Positions 33,963 to 43,155 of a stretch of DNA of 64,000 nt are shown in pieces; the first letter of the stretch is position 1; each line of letters starts with the position of its first letter. A program made the position numbers and the translations under genes. The notes under the pieces are model-generated. The model worked only from the letters and a program-made list of their open reading frames with translations. It made no database searches and had not been told where the DNA came from. Where the stretch lies: contig NZ_FTNM01000004.1 in NCBI RefSeq assembly GCF_900156415.1, forward strand, positions 372,001-436,000, in the 5' to 3' direction. The stretch is from Pontibacter lucknowensis. GTDB lineage: Bacteria; Bacteroidota; Bacteroidia; Cytophagales; Hymenobacteraceae.

Positions 33963-36431
33963 ATGAAAAATCCTCTATCTATCCAGTCTCAACTTAATGG
34001 CAAGGTGCTGTTGCTGGTGCCATTGTTATGTTTCATTTTCACAGCCGCCTCGGCACAGCAGGCCACCATATCAGGCAAAGTGCTGGAAACAGCTGACAAG
34101 CCGATGGGCTACGCCAACGTGCTGCTTCTGCAGGCGGCAGACTCTTCTCTCGTGAAAGGGACACTCTCTGACGAGAGCGGTGCTTTCCTGTTCGAAGGTA
34201 TAGCGGTTGGCAGGTATAAGGTCGTGGCGAGTATGGTAGGTTTCGGTAAGTCAAAGGCTATGGAAGCAAATGTAAGCTCCGAGTCAGAAGCGCTTAAACT
34301 GAATCCGATTATGATGAGTCAGTCTGCCACGGCGCTGAAGGAGGTCGTGATCGAAGCACAGAAGCCGCTAATCGAGCAGCATCTCGACAAAACGGTGCTG
34401 AATGTGGAGAACAGCATTGTATCAGCTGGCAACACGGCCCTGGAAGTGCTGGAGAAGGCGCCAGGCGTGGTGATCGACCAGAATGACAACATCAGCATGC
34501 GCGGGCGCCAGGGTGTAATCGTGATGGTGGACGGAAAGCAGGTACCGATGTCGGGTGCTGAACTGGCCAACATGCTGCGCGGCATGTCAGCCAGCAGCGT
34601 GGAGAAAATCGAGCTGATCACCAACCCATCTGCGAAATATGATGCGGCCGGCAACTCGGGCATCATCGACATCCGCCTGAAGCGTGACAAGAGCCTGGGT
34701 ACAAACGGAACCTTCAACGCTTCGTACGGACAGGGGCGCTTCGCCAAGTCAAACCAGGGAGTGCAGTTGAATCACCGTACGAAGAAGTTCAACCTCTTCG
34801 GCAGCTACAATTATGTGCTGCGCAAAGATTTCAATGACCTGGATATCTACCGCCGCTTCCTGGACGAGAACGGCAACTTCATAGGCGCTTATGATCAGCA
34901 GAACAGGTTTGACTTTACGCTGAACAATCACACCGGCAGAGTAGGGGCTGATTACTTTTTGTCTCCTAAAACAGTGTTGGGCGTAATAGCCAGTGGATTC
35001 GTGTCTGACTTAGACCGCGGAACAAACAACCGCTCCAGTGTGATCAATGCAGCTGGCGTACCCGAATCGTCTTTCATCACCACTGCCGATGTAGAGCATG
35101 GACGCCGCAACCAGGCTTATAATTTCAACCTGAAGCACACGATCGACAGTGTAGGTCGTGAGATCACGGCCGATGTGGATTATATCGCATACCGCAATAC
35201 GGATGTGCAGAACTTCATTACCAATTATTACAACCTGAGCAATGAGCAGATCCGCAGTCCCTACCTGCTGTACGGTACCCTGGACGGTGAGCTGACCATC
35301 AAATCAGCACGTGCAGACTACCGTCAGCCACTGGCTGCGATCGGTGGCAATTTTGAGGCTGGTGTAAAAAGTAGTTTGGTTACGGCCGACAACAACCTGG
35401 CCTTTTTTGATCGCAGCAACGGCGGCAATGTGCCGGATACCGACAAGAGTAACCACTTCCTGTATGACGAGAACATCAACGCGGCCTACGTCAATGCGAA
35501 TAAGAAATGGGCGAAAGCAGGTTTGCAGCTAGGGCTTCGTCTCGAAAATACGATTGCCAAGGGCAGACAAGTTGTAGGTGATGATGACTTTAAACGCAAC
35601 TATACCCAGCTGTTCCCGAGCGCAGCGGTTAACTATAGCCTGAGCAAGAAGCATGACCTGGGGATGTCTGTAAGTCGCCGCATCAACCGTCCGTCCTACA
35701 ACCAGCTCAACCCGTTCAAGAACTTCCTGGACCCAAGCACTTACGCAGCGGGAAATCCTGCCCTGAAGCCGGAGCTTTCCTACTCCTTCGAGCTGACCCA
35801 CACCTTTGATCAGCGTTTCATCACCAAACTGAGCTACAGCCACACCACCGATGTGATGGTGAATGTGCTCTCGCCAGACCCGAATGCAGAGAAGCTGGTG
35901 GTGCAAACCTTCCGCAACCTGGCTACACTCGACTACTATGGCCTGACTCTGACTGCGCCTTTCTCGATCGGGAACTGGTTCAACAGCGTGAATAACGGCA
36001 CACTCTACTATGGTCACTACAAAGGTTTTTTGGCTGAAACAGACCTGAGCAACGGTCGCCCTACTTTCAACTTCAACTCAAACAACACCATCAAACTGCC
36101 AAACGACTGGTCAGCGGAACTGGTAGGCGTTTACCGCAGCCGCGAGGTATATGGCTTCCTGGAAGTTGACCCGATCTGGTTTATGTCGGCAGGTGTGCAG
36201 AAGCAGTTCTGGGACAGAAAGGCAAGCGTGAAACTCAATGTGTCGGACATATTCTTTACCAACAAAGCCAACGGTTATACCGCCCTGGCCCGTTATGAAG
36301 AGAACTTCTACCAGCGCCGAGACACGCAGGTGGCCACCCTGAGCTTTAACTACCGCTTTGGTCAGGCGCAGTCTGGTCCGTCCCGCCGCCGCACAGGCAG
36401 TGCCGAGGAAGAGACAAGAAGAGCGAATTAA
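33963..36431 (+). CDS. TonB-dependent outer-membrane beta-barrel protein
   Basis: An 822-residue outer-membrane receptor-like protein with a signal peptide (cleavage near FTAASAQ). A carboxypeptidase-regulatory-like domain lies at about 32-115 (ISGKVLETADKPMGYANVL), a plug-like segment at about 125-235 (TALEVLEKAPGVVIDQNDN, IELITNPSAKYDAAGNSGI) and a barrel of the type called outer membrane beta-barrel family 3 to the end. There is no adjacent SusD, so it is not a SusC/D pair. The substrate is unknown. The C-terminus ends in an arginine-rich tail rather than the usual aromatic residue. A terminator lies at 36471-36499. Confidence 0.9.
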   Translation: MKNPLSIQSQLNGKVLLLVPLLCFIFTAASAQQATISGKVLETADKPMGYANVLLLQAADSSLVKGTLSDESGAFLFEGIAVGRYKVVASMVGFGKSKAMEANVSSESEALKLNPIMMSQSATALKEVVIEAQKPLIEQHLDKTVLNVENSIVSAGNTALEVLEKAPGVVIDQNDNISMRGRQGVIVMVDGKQVPMSGAELANMLRGMSASSVEKIELITNPSAKYDAAGNSGIIDIRLKRDKSLGTNGTFNASYGQGRFAKSNQGVQLNHRTKKFNLFGSYNYVLRKDFNDLDIYRRFLDENGNFIGAYDQQNRFDFTLNNHTGRVGADYFLSPKTVLGVIASGFVSDLDRGTNNRSSVINAAGVPESSFITTADVEHGRRNQAYNFNLKHTIDSVGREITADVDYIAYRNTDVQNFITNYYNLSNEQIRSPYLLYGTLDGELTIKSARADYRQPLAAIGGNFEAGVKSSLVTADNNLAFFDRSNGGNVPDTDKSNHFLYDENINAAYVNANKKWAKAGLQLGLRLENTIAKGRQVVGDDDFKRNYTQLFPSAAVNYSLSKKHDLGMSVSRRINRPSYNQLNPFKNFLDPSTYAAGNPALKPELSYSFELTHTFDQRFITKLSYSHTTDVMVNVLSPDPNAEKLVVQTFRNLATLDYYGLTLTAPFSIGNWFNSVNNGTLYYGHYKGFLAETDLSNGRPTFNFNSNNTIKLPNDWSAELVGVYRSREVYGFLEVDPIWFMSAGVQKQFWDRKASVKLNVSDIFFTNKANGYTALARYEENFYQRRDTQVATLSFNYRFGQAQSGPSRRRTGSAEEETRRAN

Positions 36432-36470
36432 GTGATAAATAGTGTAAAGACTGGTTTTTGTTAGTTGATA

Positions 36471-36499
36471 AACCGCCCGGGCCTTGTCCGGGCGGTTTT
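36471..36499 (+). terminator. rho-independent terminator
   Basis: AACCGCCCGG at 36471-36480 pairs with CCGGGCGGTT at 36488-36497, followed by TTT. It lies 40 bases after the stop of the TonB-dependent barrel gene. Confidence 0.88.
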
Positions 36500-36538
36500 A
36501 TCTTGTGATGCGTATACCTTGGCTATACCTTTTACCTC

Positions 36539-37273
36539 ATGTCCCACATTGCCCACTTCCGGTTTCACGGTTCCCTGAACGATTTTCTGCGCCCACGCCA
36601 GCGCAACACCAGCATCAGCTATACCTATGCCGAGCACCAAACATTGAAGGATATGATGGAAGCGATGGGGGTGCCGCATGTGGAGGTGCGGGAAGTGCTG
36701 GTGAATGGGGAGCGGTCTTCTCTAAGTCAGCGGCTGGAGGAGCAGGCGCAGGTGGAGGTATACCCTTTTGAAGGCGGGGAAGCGGAGCTGCTGGCAGGTA
36801 TAGCGGAGCGTCGATTCGTGCTGGACGTGCACCTCGGCACGCTGGCCCGCTCCCTGCGCATGCTGGGCTTCGACACGGTATACGAGCAGCACCTGCACGA
36901 TGCGGAACTGGTACGGCTGGCCTATGAGGAGCAGCGCATCCTGCTGACGCGGGATGTGAACCTGCTCAAGCACAAGGCTATACCTGCGGGCTACTGGCTG
37001 CGCTCACAACAAACCGAAGAGCAACTGCAGGAGGTGATCAGCAGGTATAAATTGGCGGATCAGCTTCGGCCTTTTACCCGCTGCATGGTGTGCAATGGCC
37101 ACATTGTGCAGGTTGAAAAACAGGAAGTGCTGGAGCAAGTGCCGCCTAAAACCAGGCTATACTTTGAAGAGTTTTACCAGTGCCAGCAGTGCAGACGGGT
37201 ATACTGGAAGGGCTCGCATTTTGAGCGGATGCAGGAGCTCGTTAGGCAGCTAGAAGCACAGGGAGAGGTATAG
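36539..37273 (+). CDS. ubiquitin-like/Mut7-C RNase fusion protein
   Basis: A 244-residue protein with two domains. Residues 1-80 are a ThiS/MoaD-like ubiquitin fold (HFRFHGSLNDFLRPR, VREVLVNGERSS). Residues about 88-235 form the Mut7-C domain, a PIN-like putative RNase with acidic residues Asp96 (FVLDVHLGTLARSLRMLG) and Asp139 (LLTRDVNLL). A zinc ribbon made of Cys182, Cys185, Cys215 and Cys218 follows. The fusion of an N-terminal ubiquitin-like domain to Mut7-C is a known bacterial architecture, but the RNA substrate is unknown. It is preceded by TATACCT motifs at about 36512 and 36523. Confidence 0.9.
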   Translation: MSHIAHFRFHGSLNDFLRPRQRNTSISYTYAEHQTLKDMMEAMGVPHVEVREVLVNGERSSLSQRLEEQAQVEVYPFEGGEAELLAGIAERRFVLDVHLGTLARSLRMLGFDTVYEQHLHDAELVRLAYEEQRILLTRDVNLLKHKAIPAGYWLRSQQTEEQLQEVISRYKLADQLRPFTRCMVCNGHIVQVEKQEVLEQVPPKTRLYFEEFYQCQQCRRVYWKGSHFERMQELVRQLEAQGEV

Positions 37274-37351
37274 GAGCCGGTTACTTTTTCAGGCTTGGAT
37301 GGGAGGCTGATAGAATCGATGGCCTCGATTGATGGAGTAGAGAAGATCCTT

Positions 37352-37603
37352 TTACCTCCTGCTGTCGAACCACTTGATCAGGCTCACATACACCACTGCC
37401 TGCGGAAAGGTAATCAAAAAACTATAGGTAAATCGGGTAGCCCAGTCGGCAAAGAAGTTGACGCTGTCCTGGGAGGCGATAAAGCTGTTGACAAGGCAAA
37501 GTGGTGTAGCAACCAGCGCCACAAATCGCAGCGTAGGCTTTAGGTGTCTGAAGAAAAAATAACTCTGAAGTTTTGGCTTCAACACAAGCAGCAAATTCTT
37601 CAT
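37352..37603 (-). CDS. DUF2798-like small membrane protein
   Basis: An 83-residue protein with two hydrophobic segments, roughly LRFVALVATPLCLVNSFIA and FTYSFLITFPQAVVYVSLI, separated by a short FFADWATR loop. This is the layout of DUF2798 proteins, a family of small inner-membrane proteins of unknown role. An overlapping frame on the other strand (37295-37543) lacks any protein-like features and was set aside. Confidence 0.7.
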   Translation of the reverse strand: MKNLLLVLKPKLQSYFFFRHLKPTLRFVALVATPLCLVNSFIASQDSVNFFADWATRFTYSFLITFPQAVVYVSLIKWFDSRR

Positions 37604-37770
37604 TTAATCAGGTATAAAAATAAAATATTCCCTCTGCTTAGCACATCTGCCAGAGCAGATCATAGCCACTAGCAGGTATACAATTTTGCCCGGCACTATG
37701 TTAATGCAATTTACAAAAAATTAAGGGTAAGCGAAGTATTTGAGTAGAGTAATAGACCCCCGATTTATAC

Positions 37771-37812
37771 AAACAGGAAGTCCCCGCTAGCAGTAGCAAG
37801 GACTTCCTGTTT
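37771..37812. terminator. strong hairpin downstream of the KAS III gene
   Basis: AAACAGGAAGTCC at 37771-37783 and GGACTTCCTGTTT at 37800-37812 form a 13-bp perfect stem with a 16-base loop. On the minus strand it follows the stop of the KAS III-like gene by 18 bases. Confidence 0.85.
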
Positions 37813-37829
37813 AGCCTCTGAATCTGGAG

Positions 37830-38903
37830 CTATACCCTGTAGCAGATCGCGTTTATGTTCATACCTGCCCCCACGGAAGCGAACAGAATGATGTCGCCGT
37901 CGTTGAGTTCGTGCTTCTCATCCTGGCCTCTGCGCACAATGTCGTAGAGCGTCGGCACGGTGGCCACGGAGCTGTTGCCCAGGTAGTGGATGCTCATCGG
38001 CATGATATCTTCCGGAATGTCGCGCCGGCCGTAGAGTTTGAAGAGCGCCTGTATCATACCCTCGTCCATTTTCTCGTTGGCCTGGTGGATGAATACCTTT
38101 TTCACGTCCTTGATATCCACGCCACACAGATCCAGGCACTCCTTCATGGCCTCCGGCACGAGCTTGATGGCGTACTCGTATACCTTGCGGCCCTTCATTT
38201 TGATGTAGCGCACCCGCGGGTCACCGTCCGGCATATAGGACTTGTTCATGTTGATGTAATAGGCCTCCTCCACGCTGTGGCTGCGGGCGCAGCTGGCCAG
38301 TATACCGCTGCCGTCTTCGGGCACCTGCTGGTACTCCACCACCGAGGCACCGGCGCCGTCGCTGAAGATCATGCTGTCGCGGTCGTACATGTCGATGACG
38401 CGGGAGAGGGTTTCAGCCCCGATCACCAGTGCCTTTCGGGCCATTCCTGCCTTAAAAAAAGCATCCGCCTGGATCATCCCCTGCACCCAACCCGGACAGC
38501 CAAACAGTATGTCGTACGCCACGCAGTTCGGACTCTTAATTTTGAGGTTGTGCTTTACACGACTGGCCAGCGCCGGCACGGCATCCGACTGAATGGTGCC
38601 CTCAATGACGTTGCCGAAATTATGCGCCACGATGATCATGTCCAGCGTTTCAGGATCGATGCCGCTGCTGCGAATTGCTTCTTCGGCCGCGAGTGTAGCA
38701 ATGTCGGAAGTGGTGAGGTGGGAGGCCACGTAGCGGCGCTCCGCTATACCTGTTATCTTTTGAAATTTCTCAACAACCACGTTCGGGCAAACCCCGATCG
38801 GCTCGTTCTGATCAGTGTAGAAATTGTGAGAGGTGAAGTCCTGGTTGGTTTTTACTTCAGTCGGAATATAACTGCCGGTGCCGGTGATAACGGATCGCCA
38901 CAT
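37830..38903 (-). CDS. 3-oxoacyl-ACP synthase III (KAS III / FabH-like)
   Basis: A thiolase-fold condensing enzyme that joins an acyl-CoA primer to malonyl-ACP or catalyses a related Claisen condensation. The 357-residue protein has all three catalytic positions: Cys136 (ILFGCPGWVQG), His273 (VFIHQANEKM) and Asn310 (YLGNSSVAT). Such extra KAS III copies in Bacteroidota may serve branched or secondary lipid synthesis rather than bulk fatty acid initiation. The gene stands alone, with no acyl-carrier protein or other fab genes beside it, so its pathway is not fixed by context. Confidence 0.92.
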   Translation of the reverse strand: MWRSVITGTGSYIPTEVKTNQDFTSHNFYTDQNEPIGVCPNVVVEKFQKITGIAERRYVASHLTTSDIATLAAEEAIRSSGIDPETLDMIIVAHNFGNVIEGTIQSDAVPALASRVKHNLKIKSPNCVAYDILFGCPGWVQGMIQADAFFKAGMARKALVIGAETLSRVIDMYDRDSMIFSDGAGASVVEYQQVPEDGSGILASCARSHSVEEAYYINMNKSYMPDGDPRVRYIKMKGRKVYEYAIKLVPEAMKECLDLCGVDIKDVKKVFIHQANEKMDEGMIQALFKLYGRRDIPEDIMPMSIHYLGNSSVATVPTLYDIVRRGQDEKHELNDGDIILFASVGAGMNINAICYRV

Positions 38904-39067
38904 ATTGGTAGATTATAGGGTGAGGAAAAGTCAGTTGGGTACATGACCCAACTGCTACACAATATATTGGTTGTCACTATATACGGCAAGATAATTCTAC
39001 CGAAAATGTTTAAACATTATTGCATTTTATACTGACTTCAGGTATAGCGCAACAAATACGTAGAATT

Positions 39068-39718
39068 CTACAAGGTATAGCGTTGAACCACCCGATTCAG
39101 CTCCTCCATGAACAGGTGCATGTGGTAGCCATCCGCTAGGGCGTGGTGCAGTCCGATGCTGATAGGCAGGTATACCTGATCGCCGCGCATCTCCAGTTTG
39201 CCATACCCGATCTTCGGTATACCTGCATCTTCCTGCCCGATCGAGAAGGCATGCTCCATGCCTCTGAAGGTGAACCAGGGTAACGTGGTCATGTGCAGCA
39301 GGTCTATACCTTGATGGCCGTTGAAGAGCTTCGTGCTTTGCTTTACGGCTGCAATGATGTGGGCGCCTTCGGCACAGAAATCGGCCAGCTCTTCGTGAAA
39401 GGGGAAGTGGGTGAAAGCGATCTGCTTGTTGTCTTTGAGAATGGTGGTCGACAGGTCCAGTCCGCTATACCGGACCACCTGCCCGTTTTCGATGCGCAGC
39501 AGGAAGTTCTCTACCTGCCTGGCAGCCTGCACGGTGGCGTGCATGTAGGCCAGCGAAATAGACAAACCGTGCTGTTTGCAATACTGATAAAGCGGGGTGA
39601 TGTCGGCTTCTGTGTGAACGTTGAAAAACGGCTGGGTGAAGGTGCTGAAAAATCGGAAGGTTTCTTCCCGTTCCCACCCTTTGATAGGGATTATTTCTTT
39701 GCTGTAGCGGTTCTGCAT
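39068..39718 (-). CDS. chloramphenicol acetyltransferase-like (type A CAT fold) protein
   Basis: A 216-residue member of the CAT family, which acetylates hydroxyl groups using acetyl-CoA as a trimer. The catalytic-His motif appears as HHALADGYH at 191-199, and the N-terminal FRFFSTFTQPFFNVH is family-typical. Relatives of this length occur widely in Bacteroidota chromosomes and many are not proven to confer drug resistance. The motif is intact, so acetyltransferase activity is likely, but calling it a resistance gene would go beyond the sequence. Confidence 0.85.
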   Translation of the reverse strand: MQNRYSKEIIPIKGWEREETFRFFSTFTQPFFNVHTEADITPLYQYCKQHGLSISLAYMHATVQAARQVENFLLRIENGQVVRYSGLDLSTTILKDNKQIAFTHFPFHEELADFCAEGAHIIAAVKQSTKLFNGHQGIDLLHMTTLPWFTFRGMEHAFSIGQEDAGIPKIGYGKLEMRGDQVYLPISIGLHHALADGYHMHLFMEELNRVVQRYTL

Positions 39719-39890
39719 GTATAAGTAGGACAGTTTTTCGGTAGACTGTCATTTGTAAACGAAAGCGCAAAGATAGGGGATGCTGCACATTTCTCATTTT
39801 TTCCAGGGGCGAAATGCAAAAAGTGTATGCTTTGTTATGAATATTCTTTTATATTTATAGCACAATATATGTCATTATCTGCAATTGCCT

Positions 39891-40517
39891 ATGAACGAAC
39901 TTTTACAAGCTACTTTTTCCGCCGTCAACATCATTCCCACCGCCTTGCTGGCCTTCGTGCTGCTGTACTGGCTGGCCGTCATCTTCGGCTTTCTGGACCT
40001 CGACTTTTTTGATGTGGAGGTGGAGCCTGAGGTGGATGCCGATGGTGTGTCTGCCGTCAGCTGGCTCAACAATGTGCTGGCCTTCTTCAACCTGGGCAAG
40101 GTGCCTTTCATGGTGTTCCTGACTTTCCTGGCGCTGCCTTTCTGGGCGTTCTCGATCCTGGCCAACTACTACCTCAACGAAGGCTATACCCTGCTTGGGT
40201 GGCTATACCTGATCCCGGCTTTTGTGGCCGCGCTATTCTTTGCTAAGTTTCTGACCATGCCTTTCGTGCGCGTCTTTTCCGCCATGGAGAAAGAGCACGA
40301 ATCGGCTGCCAATATTATCGGGCAGATCTGCACGGTTACCTTGCCGGCCAGCGGCCACGAGTTGGGGCAGGCTGCCGTGAAAACCACGGGTGCGCCGCTT
40401 TTGCTCAACGTCAAAACCTCCCACGGCTCCGCTGTGCAGAAAGGGGAGACAGCGCTGGTGCTCGAGTACAATGCTGAAAACAAATTTTACCTCATAGAAC
40501 CTTACCAAACCATTTAA
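39891..40517 (+). CDS. YqiJ-like membrane protein with OB-fold (NfeD-type) C-terminus
   Basis: A 208-residue inner-membrane protein; the ATG at 39891 (MNELLQATF) is preferred to the TTG two codons earlier. Three hydrophobic helices are visible: about 14-36 (IPTALLAFVLLYWLAVIFGF), about 70-92 and about 100-118. The C-terminal 60 residues (IIGQICTVTLPASG, LVLEYNAENKFYLIEPY) look like the soluble OB-fold of NfeD/YqiJ proteins. These proteins are usually encoded next to a flotillin/SPFH protein, and here the flotillin gene starts five bases after the stop. They are expected to act together at the membrane. Confidence 0.85.
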   Translation: MNELLQATFSAVNIIPTALLAFVLLYWLAVIFGFLDLDFFDVEVEPEVDADGVSAVSWLNNVLAFFNLGKVPFMVFLTFLALPFWAFSILANYYLNEGYTLLGWLYLIPAFVAALFFAKFLTMPFVRVFSAMEKEHESAANIIGQICTVTLPASGHELGQAAVKTTGAPLLLNVKTSHGSAVQKGETALVLEYNAENKFYLIEPYQTI

Positions 40518-40522
40518 TTCCC

Positions 40523-42658
40523 ATGTTAGAATCTTTATCCTGGTCTATCGTCGCAATTTTGGCGGTAGTCGCCATTGGCTTTATTGCCATCGTTATCAAA
40601 ATGTACCAGAAGGCCATCCAGGGCGAGGCCATGGTGCGCACCGGTCTGGGCGATACGAAAGTGTCGTTCTCAGGTATATTCGTCGTACCAGTTATCCATA
40701 AACTGGAAGTGATGGACATCACCCTCAAAACTATCGTGATTTCCCGTACCGGTTCGGAAGGTCTGATCTGTAAAGACAACCTGCGTGCCGACATCAAGGT
40801 GAACTTCTTTTTGCGCGTGAACAAGACGCCGGAGGACGTGATCCAGGTGGCGCAATCCATTGGCTGTAAGCGTGCCTCTGATCACTCGGCACTCGAAAGC
40901 CTGTTCGATGCGAAGTTCTCGGAAGCGCTGAAAACCGTGGGTAAGCATTTTGACTTCGTGGACCTCTACCAGAGCCGCGACGATTTTAAGCGCCAGATCC
41001 TGCAAACCATTGGTACCGACCTGAACGGCTACATCCTCGACGACTGTGCCATTGACTACCTGGAGCAGACGCCGCTGCAGAACCTGAACGAGAACAACAT
41101 CCTTGACGCCGAGGGTATCAAGAAGATCATCGACCTGACGGCCAAGCAAAAGGTGCAGGCCAACCTGATTGAGCGCGAGAAACAAAAGACCATCAAGAAG
41201 CAGGACGTAGAAGCGCAGGAAACCATCCTGGAGCTTGAGAAGCAATTGGCTGAAAATGAGGAAAAGCAGAAGCGTGAGATTGCCAACATCAAATCACGTG
41301 AGTTTGCTGAGATGGAAAAAGTGCGCCACGAAGAGCGCCTGAAGGCAGAGAAAGCCCGCATCGCGACCGATGAAGAAGTAAAAATAGCCGAGCAGAACAA
41401 AGACCGCCAGATCCTGGTGGCAGAGCGCAGTAAGCAGCGTACCGACGCCATCGAAACGGAGCGAGTGGAGCAAGCAAGATTGCTCGAGGAGAACGAGAAA
41501 GAGCGTATTGTAGCACTGGCGCAGATCGAGAAAGAAAAAGCCATTGAAGAGGAGCGCAAGAACATTCAGGGCATCATCCGCGAGCGTGTGACTGTGGAGA
41601 AAGCCGTGGTGGAAGAAGAAGAGAAAATCAAGGACACCAGGGCATTTGCGGAAGCAGAGCGTACCAAAGCAGTGGCGATCAAGAATGCAGAGAAGGAAGC
41701 GGAAGAGTCGCTGGTGAAAGAGATCAAGAGCGCTGAGGCGGCCCGTCAGGCGGCGGAGTTCCGAGCCAAGCAAATGCTGATCGACGCCGAGGCAGAGCAG
41801 GTGTCTTCGAACAACCGGGCCCAGGCTATTAAGACCATGGCTGAGGCCGAGGCAGCGCAGGCAGCAGCGATCGGTTTGTCAGAGGCACAGGTGATGGAAG
41901 CCAAGGCCCATGCCCGTCAGAAAGAAGGCGAAGCCGAGGCGCTGGTGATCAAAGCCAAAGCCAACGCACAAGCCGAAGCCGACGAGAAACTGGGTATGGT
42001 AACCGCCAAAGTGACCAAAGAGAAAGGTATAGCTGAAGCGACTGTCGTAGAAAACATGGCGTCAGCAGAAGAGAAACGCGGTCTGGCAGAGGCTCGTGTG
42101 ATTGGCGAGAAGTTTACGGTAGACGCCAAAGGTATAGAGGAGAAAGCCGAAGCCATGCGCAAACTCGATGGCGTGGGCAAAGAGCATGAGGAGTTCAAGC
42201 TGCGCCTGGAGAAAGATAAAGCCATCGAACTGGCCCAGATCAACATCCAGAAAGACATTGCCGGTGCGCAGGCCGAGGTAATTTCCGAGGCCCTGAAAGC
42301 AGCGAAGATCGACATCGTGGGTGGCGAAACCATGTTCTTCGACCAGATAGTGGGCTCCATCACCAAAGGCAAGCAGGTGGACCGACTGGTAGGTAACAGC
42401 GAAGTGCTGAACACGGTGAAGGAAACCTTCTTCCAGCCAAACGGCAATGGGCATGTGGACTTCCGCGAGAACCTGCAGCGCTTCGTGAGTCAGTTCGGCA
42501 TGGACTCCGATGACGTGCGCAACCTGAGCGTATCGGCCCTTTTGCTGAAAATGATGCAAAGCAGCGCTGATGAAAGCACGCTCAATACGTTGAAGCAGCT
42601 GACCACCACGGCCACAGCCATGGGGATTGCGGATAAGCCGTACATTTCTTTGAACTAA
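40523..42658 (+). CDS. flotillin-family (SPFH) membrane scaffold protein, YqiK-like
   Basis: A 711-residue protein with an N-terminal membrane segment at about 8-28 (IVAILAVVAIGFIAIVIKMY). An SPFH/band-7 domain lies at about 30-200 (VVPVIHKLEVMDITLKTIV, NLRADIKVNFFLRV). A very long charged coiled coil from about 210 to 600 is rich in Glu, Lys and Ala, with short repeats such as EAEA and AEKA. The C-terminal part is less repetitive (IDIVGGETMFFDQIVGSI, RFVSQFGMDSDDVRNLSVS). Family members oligomerise and organise membrane microdomains. The gene is co-transcribed with the YqiJ-like gene and followed by a terminator-like hairpin, then by two AT-rich genes and a giant AAA gene on the same strand. 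Confidence 0.93.
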   Translation: MLESLSWSIVAILAVVAIGFIAIVIKMYQKAIQGEAMVRTGLGDTKVSFSGIFVVPVIHKLEVMDITLKTIVISRTGSEGLICKDNLRADIKVNFFLRVNKTPEDVIQVAQSIGCKRASDHSALESLFDAKFSEALKTVGKHFDFVDLYQSRDDFKRQILQTIGTDLNGYILDDCAIDYLEQTPLQNLNENNILDAEGIKKIIDLTAKQKVQANLIEREKQKTIKKQDVEAQETILELEKQLAENEEKQKREIANIKSREFAEMEKVRHEERLKAEKARIATDEEVKIAEQNKDRQILVAERSKQRTDAIETERVEQARLLEENEKERIVALAQIEKEKAIEEERKNIQGIIRERVTVEKAVVEEEEKIKDTRAFAEAERTKAVAIKNAEKEAEESLVKEIKSAEAARQAAEFRAKQMLIDAEAEQVSSNNRAQAIKTMAEAEAAQAAAIGLSEAQVMEAKAHARQKEGEAEALVIKAKANAQAEADEKLGMVTAKVTKEKGIAEATVVENMASAEEKRGLAEARVIGEKFTVDAKGIEEKAEAMRKLDGVGKEHEEFKLRLEKDKAIELAQINIQKDIAGAQAEVISEALKAAKIDIVGGETMFFDQIVGSITKGKQVDRLVGNSEVLNTVKETFFQPNGNGHVDFRENLQRFVSQFGMDSDDVRNLSVSALLLKMMQSSADESTLNTLKQLTTTATAMGIADKPYISLN

Positions 42659-42671
42659 CCTCACCCCAAAT

Positions 42672-42702
42672 CCCTCTCCTAAAAACAGGAGAGGGGCTTT
42701 TT
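42672..42702 (+). terminator. terminator after the flotillin gene
   Basis: CCCTCTCCT at 42672-42680 and AGGAGAGGG at 42687-42695 form a 9-bp stem followed by GCTTTTT. It looks like a repeat-derived terminator of the kind seen elsewhere in the window and would separate the YqiJ-flotillin transcript from the downstream genes. Confidence 0.75.
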
Positions 42703-42727
42703 ATGCATGTATTGACAATAATATAAA

Positions 42728-43069
42728 ATGACTGTAGAGTTTCAAATAGAAAAAAACGATACGCGCAAACCATACATTGTCAAGACGTGGAAGGGTAATG
42801 AATTGGTTTCCGAAAAACCTGCCAGAATCCTGGCATATTATGATGTCAAGATTTTGCGTACTGGAAAACTCTCAATTTTTGACATCACTAAGTTAGACAA
42901 TGCTGATGGTGAGATGTTGGATTATGATGACTCCCTCTATGATAACCTTAGTGAATTGGGGATAGAAAAGAATCAAATTGAATTGATGATTGGAAAAATT
43001 ATCGACAAGGTACAACAGATGTATTTCGATGGGAAATTAAAGGAGAACCTTGAATTAGAAGTAAAATAA
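42728..43069 (+). CDS. AT-rich hypothetical protein
   Basis: A 113-residue acidic soluble protein starting MTVEFQIEKNDTRKPYIVK, with no signal peptide or recognised domain. The composition is distinctly more AT-rich than the flotillin and AAA genes on either side. It is followed on the same strand by the DUF2185-like gene. It might be part of an immunity-type insertion, but I do not recognise it and propose no function. Confidence 0.7.
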   Translation: MTVEFQIEKNDTRKPYIVKTWKGNELVSEKPARILAYYDVKILRTGKLSIFDITKLDNADGEMLDYDDSLYDNLSELGIEKNQIELMIGKIIDKVQQMYFDGKLKENLELEVK

Positions 43070-43155
43070 CTTCTGCCAATTCAGTTTATATCCTATGCTT
43101 CAACTGATAGTCTCGCACAAGGTATAAACGAGACCGTATTGTGCAATTGATGCTT

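Noticed and set aside
37295..37543. 82-residue + strand frame overlapping the DUF2798-like gene
   Set aside because: No hydrophobic pattern or family match, whereas the minus-strand frame gives two membrane helices typical of a known family.
37911..38918. Open frame of 335 residues antisense to the KAS III-like gene
   Set aside because: It is rich in His and Val, as expected of an antisense frame, and the sense frame has the full Cys-His-Asn triad.
39068..39718. Acquired chloramphenicol-resistance cassette
   Set aside because: No integrase, IS or other resistance genes nearby and no composition break; CAT-like genes are common as chromosomal genes in this phylum.
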